A DNA stretch of 6,223 nucleotides from Sphingobacterium sp. UBA7855 (GTDB lineage: Bacteria; Bacteroidota; Bacteroidia; Sphingobacteriales; Sphingobacteriaceae), in NCBI GenBank assembly GCA_002500745.1, contig DLST01000007.1:1-6223 (forward strand), given 5' to 3'. Position numbers and translations under genes: made by a program. The notes under the pieces were generated by a model that saw only the letters and a list, made by a program, of their open reading frames with translations, ran no database searches and was not told where the DNA came from. Numbering within the stretch: the stretch's first letter is position 1; each line of letters opens with the position of its first letter. Below, piece after piece: positions 1 through 6,197 of this stretch.

Positions 1-213
1 ACAGTTCAGTTTACACCCTCGGTCTACACCACCGTAATCCTCTGGCATATTTAGTCCCATAAGCCCCATGTCACCCATTTTTTTCCAAATATTCCGATCT
101 ATTTCACCTCTATTTTCCCAGTCGTCGATGTAAGGTGTAATTTCTTTTTGAATAAATGCGCGAAGTGTATCGCGAAAAATATGATGTTCGGCTGTGAACC
201 TGACTGTCTGCAT
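1..213 (-). CDS. Acyl-CoA dehydrogenase, N-terminal fragment (runs off the left edge)
   Basis: The frame is open from an ATG at 213-211 to the window edge, giving the first 71 residues. Residues 6-62 read like the N-terminal helical domain of acyl-CoA dehydrogenases: FTAEHHIFRDTLRAFIQKE, then a WENRGEID segment, IWKKMGDMGLMGLN, and the family signature PEDYGG at 57-62. These flavoenzymes make the alpha,beta-double bond in acyl-CoA during beta-oxidation or branched-chain amino-acid breakdown. The FAD-binding middle domain and the catalytic glutamate lie outside the window, so substrate class cannot be assigned. A possible ribosome-binding site, AAGGAA (minus strand, 230-225), lies 11 bases before the start. 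The gene is divergent from a thiolase, which supports a role in acyl-CoA degradation. The last residues after YGGVD are at the edge and are the least certain part. Confidence 0.87.
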   Translation of the reverse strand, partial: MQTVRFTAEHHIFRDTLRAFIQKEITPYIDDWENRGEIDRNIWKKMGDMGLMGLNMPEDYGGVDRGCKLNC

Positions 214-426
214 AATCGTTTATTTTCCTTATTGGTTATTTTTGAAATACAAGCGTGTATACGGATCTGCTCTTTCGGAATATTAGCTATACTAATTTAA
301 TGAAAAGCTTTGGCTTTTTACAAATATTTATTCTTTATTTTTCGTTCAATAGTTTAAGTAGGGAAGTTTTTCAAATGTTTTTTTGCTATATATTCTGTTT
401 TAATGTGTAAAAATAAAACGGAGTTG

Positions 427-458
427 TTGTGCTGTATCTGTTAAATTTTTTATCTTTA
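427..458 (+). promoter_or_regulatory. Candidate Bacteroidota-type promoter for the thiolase
   Basis: TATCTTTA at 451-458 matches the Bacteroidota -7 consensus TAnnTTTG except for the last base. A TTG at 427-429 lies 21 bases upstream, within the spacing usual for the -33 element. This would place the transcript start near 464 and give a leader of about 70 bases. The region is so AT-rich that a chance match is quite possible. Confidence 0.27.
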
Positions 459-468
459 AACATCAGGG

Positions 469-500
469 AGATGGCAGGCTTATTATCAGGAAAGCCATCT
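469..500 (+). repeat. Inverted repeat / possible leader hairpin before the thiolase
   Basis: AGATGGC at 469-475 is perfectly complementary to GCCATCT at 494-500, with an 18-base loop. Inside it, GGCTT at 477-481 could instead pair with AAGCC at 492-496, so the two pairings exclude each other. A short direct repeat ATCAGG also occurs at 462-467 and 485-490. If the promoter proposed at 427-458 is real, this structure lies at the start of the mRNA, 34 bases before the thiolase start codon. Whether it acts as an RNA structure, a protein-binding site, or nothing is unknown. Confidence 0.3.
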
Positions 501-534
501 GATTTTAGCAAAACAATTATAAACTTTTTATCAC

Positions 535-1713
535 ATGTCAAGAAGAGTATTTATCGTTGCTGCGAAACGTACGCCAATAGGAAGTTTTGGTGGCGCATTG
601 TCGACCATTTCGGCACCAGAGCTTGCAGCTCAAGCTATTCGTTCTGTTGTTAAAGAAGCAGGTGTTGCTGGCGATTTGATTGAGGAAATCATTATGGGGT
701 CAGTTTTGCAAGCAGACTTGGGGCAGGCGCCGGCAAGGCAGGTGGCGAAGTTTGCTGGTCTTTCGGATCATACGGTAGCAACAACCATTAATAAGGTATG
801 TGCGAGTGGGATGAAAGCAATAGCCGTTGCTGCACAGGCTATTTTTTTAGGGGATGCCGATATTATACTCGCGGGTGGGATGGAGAGTATGAGTAGAGTG
901 CCTTACTATGCTAATTCCATGCGTTGGGGTGCTAAGTTTGGTACGCAGCATCTGAATGATGGTTTACAGCGTGACGGCTTGAGTGACGCTTATTCAAATG
1001 AAGCTATGGGCTGCTTCGCAGAGCTATGTGCCGAAAAATATCACATCAGCCGTGAAGAGCAGGATCGTTATGCCATTCACTCTTATAAACGCAGTCGCGA
1101 TGCCTGGCAAAAAGATAAGTTTTTAAAAGAGGTTCAATCTATAAAAATACAAAGTCGTAAAGGGGAGACCGTAGTTTCGGAGGACGAAGAATTTTCTCAA
1201 GTCAATTTTGACAAGATACCCGAACTTAAACCAGCCTTCAAAAAAGAGGGGACTGTGACTGCAGCAAACGCATCGACCATCAGTGACGGAGCGGCAGCTG
1301 TTCTCTTGGTGTCTGGCGAAAAATTGGAAGAACTTGGAGTCGATCCAATTGCGGAAATTGTCGCTTATGCTGATGCGGAACAGGCTCCGGAATGGTTTAC
1401 AACGACCCCAAGCGTTGCGACAGAGAAAGTGCTAAAAAAAGCTGGATTGACACTTCAAGATATTGATTATTTTGAATTTAATGAAGCTTTTTCTGTTGTG
1501 GCTTTGGTAAATGCCCAAATTTTGGGTTTACCAATGGACAAAGTCAACGTATATGGGGGAGCTATCTCTTTAGGCCATCCATTAGGCTGTTCGGGAGCAA
1601 GAATCGTGGTTACATTAACTAGTATTTTAAGACAAGAGAGAGGGGTATTGGGGCTCGCGGCAATCTGTAATGGTGGCGGTGGCGCATCTGCCATGGTAAT
1701 CAGAAGAACTTGA
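535..1713 (+). CDS. Acetyl-CoA C-acyltransferase (thiolase)
   Basis: This 392-residue protein has the normal length of a biosynthetic/degradative thiolase. Such enzymes catalyse reversible cleavage of 3-oxoacyl-CoA with CoA to acetyl-CoA and a shortened acyl-CoA, in the cytoplasm. All catalytic elements are visible. The nucleophile is Cys89 in NKVCASGMKAI. Asn316 is in EFNEAF, His348 in GHPLGCSGAR, and the acid/base Cys378 in CNGGGGAS. The numbers coincide with those known for the Zoogloea ramigera enzyme. Position 288, Met in Zoogloea, is Phe here (PEWFTTTP), so the acyl pocket may differ. The start ATG directly precedes the typical N-terminus SRRVFIVAAKRTPIGSFGG, and no Shine-Dalgarno is seen, as is common in Bacteroidota. 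The divergent acyl-CoA dehydrogenase points to beta-oxidation or branched-chain amino-acid catabolism. The family cannot be split into acetoacetyl-CoA versus longer 3-ketoacyl-CoA specificity from sequence alone, so I give no gene symbol. Confidence 0.97.
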   Translation: MSRRVFIVAAKRTPIGSFGGALSTISAPELAAQAIRSVVKEAGVAGDLIEEIIMGSVLQADLGQAPARQVAKFAGLSDHTVATTINKVCASGMKAIAVAAQAIFLGDADIILAGGMESMSRVPYYANSMRWGAKFGTQHLNDGLQRDGLSDAYSNEAMGCFAELCAEKYHISREEQDRYAIHSYKRSRDAWQKDKFLKEVQSIKIQSRKGETVVSEDEEFSQVNFDKIPELKPAFKKEGTVTAANASTISDGAAAVLLVSGEKLEELGVDPIAEIVAYADAEQAPEWFTTTPSVATEKVLKKAGLTLQDIDYFEFNEAFSVVALVNAQILGLPMDKVNVYGGAISLGHPLGCSGARIVVTLTSILRQERGVLGLAAICNGGGGASAMVIRRT

Positions 1714-1715
1714 TT

Positions 1716-1760
1716 CTTCTTCCAGATTATTGTACTTATCTGGAAGAAGTTCCATTCATT
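1716..1760 (+). terminator. Intrinsic terminator-like hairpin after the thiolase
   Basis: A perfect 12-bp inverted repeat (1716-1727 paired with 1738-1749, core TTCTTCCAGAT / ATCTGGAAGAA) with a 10-base loop begins two bases after the thiolase stop codon. A T-rich but interrupted tail follows (TTCCATTCATTTATTCT). Position and stem length fit a terminator for the thiolase. The minus side has no T-run, so it is less likely to end the convergent small gene. Confidence 0.62.
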
Positions 1761-1826
1761 TATTCTATTGTTGATCATTTATAGCTTCCAAGAGAATTGT
1801 TCTATTGGTTACAGCGTAGATTGATT

Positions 1827-2045
1827 CTACTCTTCATATAGGCGGTTTGCCTCCACTCCGTGGAGCGCAAGTTCCGATTCGATTTCCGTTGGGTTGAGTC
1901 GGATACCTTCTATGGTTAATAGGTTATAAATAGAATCCAAGTCGATTTTCCATTCGTGGATACCATTCAATTTTTCAATAGCGTCTTTGATTTTGTCTAC
2001 AAGACTGGGATGTTGAGCATTAGTTTCGAAAATGAGCTTTTCCAT
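1827..2045 (-). CDS. Small HMA-like (copper-chaperone fold) protein lacking CxxC
   Basis: A 72-residue acidic protein. Its predicted order matches the beta-alpha-beta-beta-alpha-beta heavy-metal-associated domain: strand EKLIFETN (2-9), helix SLVDKIKDAIEKLNG (14-28), strand EWKIDLDS (31-38), strand LLTIEGIRL (42-50), helix PTEIESELALHG (52-63), strand VEANRLYEE (64-72). The spacing of the GIHEWKIDLDS...LTIEG...L..HGVEA pattern is that of CopZ/Atx1-type domains. However, the loop that normally carries CxxC reads AQHPS, and there is no cysteine anywhere in the protein, so classical Cu(I) or Zn binding by two thiols is not possible. It may be a protein-interaction or degenerate HMA domain; the function is unknown. 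It is a single gene, convergent with the thiolase and divergent from the histidine kinase 261 bases away. No clear ribosome-binding site is seen. The call as a real gene rests on coherent fold patterning and an otherwise empty position. Confidence 0.75.
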   Translation of the reverse strand: MEKLIFETNAQHPSLVDKIKDAIEKLNGIHEWKIDLDSIYNLLTIEGIRLNPTEIESELALHGVEANRLYEE

Positions 2046-2306
2046 AGTGTTTCATATTAGGCCTGATAAAAACCAGGCGTGTTTAACCAAAATAGTATAG
2101 ACAATCATTTGATCGGCTAATTACGATAGTATTAATATACGCATAATGATTTTAAATTAATGCTTTAAAATGAATAAATTGTAATAAAACTGTTAATATT
2201 TGTAATAAATATGAGAATAGAAGGCCCGTCTCTCGATAATTGTATCCATTATTTTTTGACACGCTATTTTTATGAGAACTGAAATTTTGGTAAGTTTGGG
2301 TTAATC
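2046..2306. promoter_or_regulatory. Divergent AT-rich intergenic region (HMA-like gene / histidine kinase)
   Basis: This 261-base spacer should hold the promoters of two divergent genes. I see no coding sequence or RNA gene in it. A 5-bp GC-rich inverted repeat, GCCTG (2061-2065) with CAGGC (2074-2078), would lie in the leader of the small minus-strand gene, about 15 bases before its start. The middle part (2140-2215) is almost entirely A and T. A perfect TAnnTTTG box lies just before the kinase start and is listed separately. Confidence 0.5.
2291..2298 (+). promoter_or_regulatory. TAAGTTTG box just upstream of the histidine kinase
   Basis: TAAGTTTG is an exact match to the Bacteroidota -7 consensus TAnnTTTG and ends 8 bases before the kinase ATG. 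If used, transcription would start almost at the start codon, giving a leaderless or nearly leaderless mRNA. No TTG is found at the usual -33 distance, so the match could be accidental. Confidence 0.3.
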
Positions 2307-3041
2307 ATGACTATTGAAATCTCCTATATCATCATCTTATCACTCCTCGCTATTGTTGTAGTACTATGGCTCTTATATTTTGTTTTGAGAAAGAAATATA
2401 GGAAGTTACTGCTAGATAACACGCTCCAAAAGGAGCTTTTTAATCGCATGGATAACCAAAAAATCGAGCATTTCCACCGGGCTCAGTTAAATCCTCATTT
2501 GCTAAAAAATTCGTTGAACGGAATGCTTTCTCATGCTTATCAGACCTATTATACCATGGATAAATTGGCTATGGTATTGGATTATGTATTGTATGAGAGC
2601 GAAGATGAACTTGTTTCACCTAAAGCCGAGATTGAATTTGCGCGCAATCTCATCGAGATTAACAAAGTAAAACTGAGCCCCTTATTCGATATACGTGTTA
2701 AGTTTGACATTGATGAGGTAAATAGTTATATGCTGAACACACCTTCGTTGATCCCTTTAGTGTCTGTTGATCTAATTGAAAATGCGTTTAAGCATGCTGA
2801 TTTTCACGGTTCTGATTCATTTATTTCCATCGTATTAATATTTAGGAATGGTTGGCTGGACCTTATGGTGAGCAATAGAATATCAAAACGCTCCCCTTTG
2901 CAAAAGTCAAAAAGTGGAATTGGTAGCAAAACTTTGGAGGAGCGCCTGATGTTGTATTATCCAAGTAGGCATCAGCTGCGCAGATTTGTAGAAAATGATG
3001 TGTATAATGCCCACCTTCAAATCAAATTATATGCGGAGTGA
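2307..3041 (+). CDS. LytS/YehU-type sensor histidine kinase, short, one membrane helix
   Basis: This 244-residue protein has one strongly hydrophobic N-terminal helix (about residues 6-27) followed by RKK, so it is anchored in the inner membrane with the kinase part in the cytoplasm. A short linker (about 30-55) leads to the His_kinase domain (Pfam His_kinase/PF06580 type), with the phospho-acceptor His64 in AQLNPHLLKNSLN. The ATPase domain shows an N-box DLIENAFKHA (155-164, Asn159) and a G-box SGIGSKTLEERL (203-214). There is no recognisable extracellular or PAS sensor domain. Compared with the usual NPHFLFN form, the residues after the histidine are LLK, and the G-box has S and K where L and N are typical; this may mark a subfamily. 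It should phosphorylate the LytTR regulator whose gene overlaps its 3' end by 11 bases. The signal is unknown. Confidence 0.92.
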   Translation: MTIEISYIIILSLLAIVVVLWLLYFVLRKKYRKLLLDNTLQKELFNRMDNQKIEHFHRAQLNPHLLKNSLNGMLSHAYQTYYTMDKLAMVLDYVLYESEDELVSPKAEIEFARNLIEINKVKLSPLFDIRVKFDIDEVNSYMLNTPSLIPLVSVDLIENAFKHADFHGSDSFISIVLIFRNGWLDLMVSNRISKRSPLQKSKSGIGSKTLEERLMLYYPSRHQLRRFVENDVYNAHLQIKLYAE

Positions 3042-3753
3042 AAGAAACCTAAAATGTATTCTTTTGGATGATGAAATACCAAGTTTGAGATTCTTAAAAA
3101 TGCTCTGTGAGCAAATTCCTGGTTTGGAGGTAGTCAAAACTTTTAATGATCCGGCTATACTATTGAGAGAATATGGTACGTTAAGTTTTGATTTTTGTAT
3201 TCTGGATATTGAAATGCCAGGGTTCAATGGATTTGATGTCGCTAGGGAGCTGAAAGACTTTCCAATTGTTTTTTCTACCGCATATAAACAATATGCGAGT
3301 GATGCATACGATATCAACGCAGTAGATTACATGCGTAAACCATTATCATTGCAACGTCTTCAGCAAGCTATTATGAAGGTAGCGCAAATAATCGACAATC
3401 AGCCCGAAATAGTATCTTTTGGACAGTTCAATACCAATAAAGGAAAAACGATCTTGTATTTCGACCAGATCAACTATGTTCAGATCGCTGAGGTGGACAG
3501 CCGCGATAAAAAAGTCTATTTGGCAGATGGTTCGATCATTTTATTGAAAAATATAAGTTTTGATAAGTTGCTGGAGATTTTGCCTGTGCAGGACTTTATA
3601 CGCATTAATAAAAAAGAGCTGATTGCGGCCAAGATCGTTAAATTTTTCTCTGCGGATGAAATTACAAGCAACCTGCTGGATCCACAAGCTATGCCCATTC
3701 TTTTCAATTTAGGCGAATCGTACAAGAGAATGTTTTTCGAGAAATTCAGCTGA
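3031..3753 (+). CDS. LytTR-family response regulator
   Basis: A 240-residue two-domain regulator. The receiver domain (about 7-122) has the acidic pair Asp13-Asp14, phospho-acceptor Asp59 in LDIEMPG, the Ser82-Thr83 switch region in FSTAY, and Lys103 in RKP. The C-terminal LytTR DNA-binding domain (about 138-238) shows the family pattern ILYFDQINYVQI, then a KVYLADGSI strand pair, and the FIRINKKELI motif. LytTR proteins bind direct repeats upstream of target promoters. I chose the ATG at 3031, which puts the conserved CILLDDE strand at its usual distance from the N-terminus. In-frame ATGs at 2995, 2998 and 3007 would add 8-12 residues without family similarity. The chosen start overlaps the kinase gene by 11 bases, which suggests translational coupling and a cognate kinase-regulator pair. 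The targets are not known; the downstream antiporter is one candidate. Confidence 0.95.
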   Translation: MRSERNLKCILLDDEIPSLRFLKMLCEQIPGLEVVKTFNDPAILLREYGTLSFDFCILDIEMPGFNGFDVARELKDFPIVFSTAYKQYASDAYDINAVDYMRKPLSLQRLQQAIMKVAQIIDNQPEIVSFGQFNTNKGKTILYFDQINYVQIAEVDSRDKKVYLADGSIILLKNISFDKLLEILPVQDFIRINKKELIAAKIVKFFSADEITSNLLDPQAMPILFNLGESYKRMFFEKFS

Positions 3754-3929
3754 TTACAAAATTCCGTTGTTTCATTACATATTTTCTTAAACTGCGTTAG
3801 CGAAAAGCATTAAAACTCTCCGAGAATTATATTTTTGTTGTGACCGCATCTAAAAAGTACCGTGTTTGGTGCCTATCAGCCGGGATTTGGTATGCTGTTA
3901 TAAGGATGTTTATTTAATTGCTATGGAAG
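3754..3929 (+). promoter_or_regulatory. Spacer with a promoter-like box upstream of the antiporter
   Basis: The 176 bases between the regulator and the antiporter hold no gene and no strong hairpin, so read-through is possible. TATTTTTG at 3830-3837 matches TAnnTTTG exactly, but no TTG lies at the usual distance upstream. If it is active, the antiporter has its own promoter with a leader of roughly 85 bases. AAGGA at 3902-3906 resembles a ribosome-binding site, and the ATG at 3906 within it opens a three-codon frame ending TAA at 3915-3917. Confidence 0.3.
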
Positions 3930-6197
3930 ATGAGAAAATATAGAAACACGATTTTCTACGTGGTTTTGATCGGTACATTACTCGCTGTAATGTATTGGGT
4001 GATTCGTATGGGGACACAGCTAGAATCTCCCGAACTTCTTCGGGGAGAAAAAACAAATAATGGCGCTTGGAAGGATTTTATAACCACGTTATGCGATAGT
4101 CTGCAGCATCCATTGGCGATATTGTTGGCTCAAATTGTAACGATTATTACCGCGGCGCGTATCATGGGCTGGATTTGTATTAAGATTAAACAGCCCGTCG
4201 TTATAGGCGAGATGCTCGCAGGGATTATATTGGGACCTTCGTTATTAGGTATTTATTTCCCAGCATTTTCACATATGCTATTTCCAATAGAATCGCTGAG
4301 TAATTTACAGTTTTTAAGTCAAATCGGACTGATCTTATTTATGTTTATCATTGGTATGGAGTTAGATTTGAATGTGCTACGGAATAAAGCGCACGACGCT
4401 GTGGTCATTTCTCATGCTAGTATTGTGATTCCATTTACCTTGGGCATCTCATTGGCTTATTTTTTATATCTGTTCCATCCGCCGAAAAATGTAGAGTTTT
4501 TATCCTATAGCTTGTTTATTGGTATTTCAATGAGTATCACCGCATTTCCTGTTCTTGCTCGAATTATACAAGAGCGGGGTTTGCAGAAAAGTAAGTTAGG
4601 TGCAATGGCGATTACCTGCGCTGCGGCAGATGATATTACAGCTTGGTGTATTCTGGCTGTGGTAATTGCCATTGTAAAGGCAGGTGATTTTGCCAGTGCA
4701 TTGTATACAATCGGCTTGGCTATTGGTTATGTGTTCGTTATGATCAAAATCATTAGACCATTTTTAAAGCGCGTAGGAGAGGTGAAGGGAAGTAAAGAGG
4801 CTTTAAGTAAACCTGTTGTAGCGATTTTCTTTATCGTGTTGTTGTTATCTTCTTATGCGACCGAAGTGATCGGTATCCACGCACTTTTTGGCGCATTTAT
4901 GGCGGGCGCCATTATGCCTGAAGGAAGTCGATTTCGAACAGCATTTATTGAAAAAATCGAAGATGTAGCGACCTTGTTGCTATTACCATTATTCTTCGTC
5001 TATACAGGGCTGCGCACACAGATTGGTTTGCTTAATGACCCTAATTTGTGGATGATCACCGTTGGTATTATTTTGGTAGCGGTGATTGGTAAATTTATGG
5101 GGAGTACATTAGCCGCACGTTTTGTCGGTCAAAGTTGGAAAGATAGCTTAAGTATTGGTGCATTAATGAACACGCGGGGTCTGATGGAGCTTATTGTACT
5201 CAATATTGGATATGATCTTGGTGTGTTAAGTGCAGAATTATTTTCGATGATGGTCGTTATGGCCTTAGTAACCACGTTTATGACAGGACCATCCTTAGAT
5301 CTGATCAATTTTCTTTATCGACCCAGAAAAACGCTCACGCGGGAAGATCTGCACGATAAATCAAAATTTAAGATTCTACTGTCCTTTGCAAAAAGTAATA
5401 CTGGGATTTCACTTTTATATCTGGCTAATGCTTTAACATTGAAAGCAAAAAAGAATGCTGAAATTACAGCGCTTCATATTGAACCTTCCAATGAGTTACA
5501 TCACTATGAAGTGGAAACCCATGAGTTAGACAGTTTTCGTGAAATAAAGCAAGCTGCTCAGCAACTTGATCAACCGATTAAGACCGTATTTAAGATTTCG
5601 AGTGATATTGATAGCGGAATTGTTCAGACGTCTAACGAAGGCGATCATGATCTGCTCCTCTTGGGGGTAAGCGAATCTATTTATGAGGGTAGTTTGCTCG
5701 GAAGGTTCTTAGACTTTACTACGCGAATTATAAACCCCGAGAAGTTATTCCATACGGTTACAAATGCCGAATCACCCTTTACAACATATGACAGAAATCA
5801 ACAGATCAATGCCAAAGTGAATGCTATGGTGGGCATTTTGATTGACAAAAACTTTGTGAAAGCAAGGCGAGTGACCGTTCCCATTGTCTTAGAGAACGAC
5901 GAATTTCTCTACGAAATGATGCAGCGCTTTATCCATCATTCAGATGCTCAAATTATTGTTTGGGACGTAAATCAAGTCTTGAGGACCAATGCGGGTTTTA
6001 AAGAGAAACTTCGACAATTGGAACAACTTGTACCAAATCATCTGACAATAACTGAAAAAGGGTTAGACAGTGATACCTGGCAGGAGCAAGACCTCATGTT
6101 GATCAGCTTGCCCAGCTGGAACAAGATGATCAATAAGAAAGTACATTGGCTTTCCGCTACGCCATCCACGTTGTTGATGGCTGACCGTAAACCCTAA
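3930..6197 (+). CDS. CPA2-family cation:proton antiporter with tandem USP-like C-terminal domains
   Basis: A 755-residue inner-membrane transporter that probably exchanges K+ or Na+ for protons. An extra N-terminal membrane helix (about 8-26) and a polar loop precede the Na+/H+ exchanger domain (about 60-461, some 12 helices). Visible family marks are [15 protein letters not shown] (94-108), GMELDL (142-147), [12 protein letters not shown] (202-213), the ion-binding pair Asp234-Asp235 in [18 protein letters not shown] (317-326) and [12 protein letters not shown] (414-425). The double Asp points to CPA2 (KefC, KHA1, plant CHX-like) and electrogenic-type chemistry. The cytoplasmic tail carries two universal-stress-protein-like units (about 480-610 and 633-751). 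The first keeps a [10 protein letters not shown]...GSLLG segment resembling a USP nucleotide-binding loop; the second looks degenerate. I chose the ATG at 3930. A TTG at 3918 would add four residues and sits better relative to AAGGA at 3902-3906, so the start is not settled. No KTN/RCK domain is present. Confidence 0.95.
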   Translation: MRKYRNTIFYVVLIGTLLAVMYWVIRMGTQLESPELLRGEKTNNGAWKDFITTLCDSLQHPLAILLAQIVTIITAARIMGWICIKIKQPVVIGEMLAGIILGPSLLGIYFPAFSHMLFPIESLSNLQFLSQIGLILFMFIIGMELDLNVLRNKAHDAVVISHASIVIPFTLGISLAYFLYLFHPPKNVEFLSYSLFIGISMSITAFPVLARIIQERGLQKSKLGAMAITCAAADDITAWCILAVVIAIVKAGDFASALYTIGLAIGYVFVMIKIIRPFLKRVGEVKGSKEALSKPVVAIFFIVLLLSSYATEVIGIHALFGAFMAGAIMPEGSRFRTAFIEKIEDVATLLLLPLFFVYTGLRTQIGLLNDPNLWMITVGIILVAVIGKFMGSTLAARFVGQSWKDSLSIGALMNTRGLMELIVLNIGYDLGVLSAELFSMMVVMALVTTFMTGPSLDLINFLYRPRKTLTREDLHDKSKFKILLSFAKSNTGISLLYLANALTLKAKKNAEITALHIEPSNELHHYEVETHELDSFREIKQAAQQLDQPIKTVFKISSDIDSGIVQTSNEGDHDLLLLGVSESIYEGSLLGRFLDFTTRIINPEKLFHTVTNAESPFTTYDRNQQINAKVNAMVGILIDKNFVKARRVTVPIVLENDEFLYEMMQRFIHHSDAQIIVWDVNQVLRTNAGFKEKLRQLEQLVPNHLTITEKGLDSDTWQEQDLMLISLPSWNKMINKKVHWLSATPSTLLMADRKP

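Larger units (their letters stand above)
214..534. promoter_or_regulatory. Divergent intergenic control region between acyl-CoA dehydrogenase and thiolase
   Basis: This 321-base AT-rich spacer separates two divergent acyl-CoA metabolism genes and should hold the promoters of both. I see no supported gene in it. Toward the thiolase there is a promoter-like box at 451-458 and a 7-bp inverted repeat at 469-500, listed separately. An imperfect palindrome, CGTGTATACG, is centred near 259, and a short AT-rich inverted repeat AAAAGC-TTTG-GCTTTT lies at 303-318. Neither is strong enough to call an operator or terminator. I found no clear TAnnTTTG box on the minus strand for the dehydrogenase gene. 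Confidence 0.6.

Noticed and set aside
303..318. AAAAGC-TTTG-GCTTTT inverted repeat as a terminator
   Set aside because: It has six AT-rich pairs only, lies between divergent genes where no transcript needs ending, and is easily met by chance in this AT-rich spacer.
429..653. Plus-strand 74-codon frame upstream of and overlapping the thiolase start
   Set aside because: It covers the leader and the first 40 thiolase codons in another frame, its product is low-complexity and resembles no family I know, and the thiolase start is clear.
1467..1778. Minus-strand 103-codon frame
   Set aside because: It lies opposite the conserved thiolase C-terminus and across the terminator hairpin; its product is a proline-rich shadow of the GGGG codons.
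2061..2078. GCCTG/CAGGC hairpin as a terminator or riboswitch
   Set aside because: It has five base pairs with no T-run and no known riboswitch pattern; noted only as part of the intergenic region.
2088..2095. TATTTTG as the promoter box of the small minus-strand gene
   Set aside because: It is one base short of TAnnTTTG and has no TTG at a suitable distance upstream.
3027..3317. Minus-strand 96-codon frame opposite the response regulator receiver domain
   Set aside because: It is fully antisense to conserved receiver-domain coding sequence and has no family resemblance.
3516..3725. Minus-strand 69-codon frame opposite the LytTR domain
   Set aside because: It is antisense to a conserved DNA-binding domain and has no independent support.
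3858..3900. TACCGTGTT and GCTGTTA as LytTR direct-repeat binding sites before the antiporter
   Set aside because: The two elements are about 35 bases apart, not the roughly two-turn spacing expected of LytTR repeats, and each matches only loosely.
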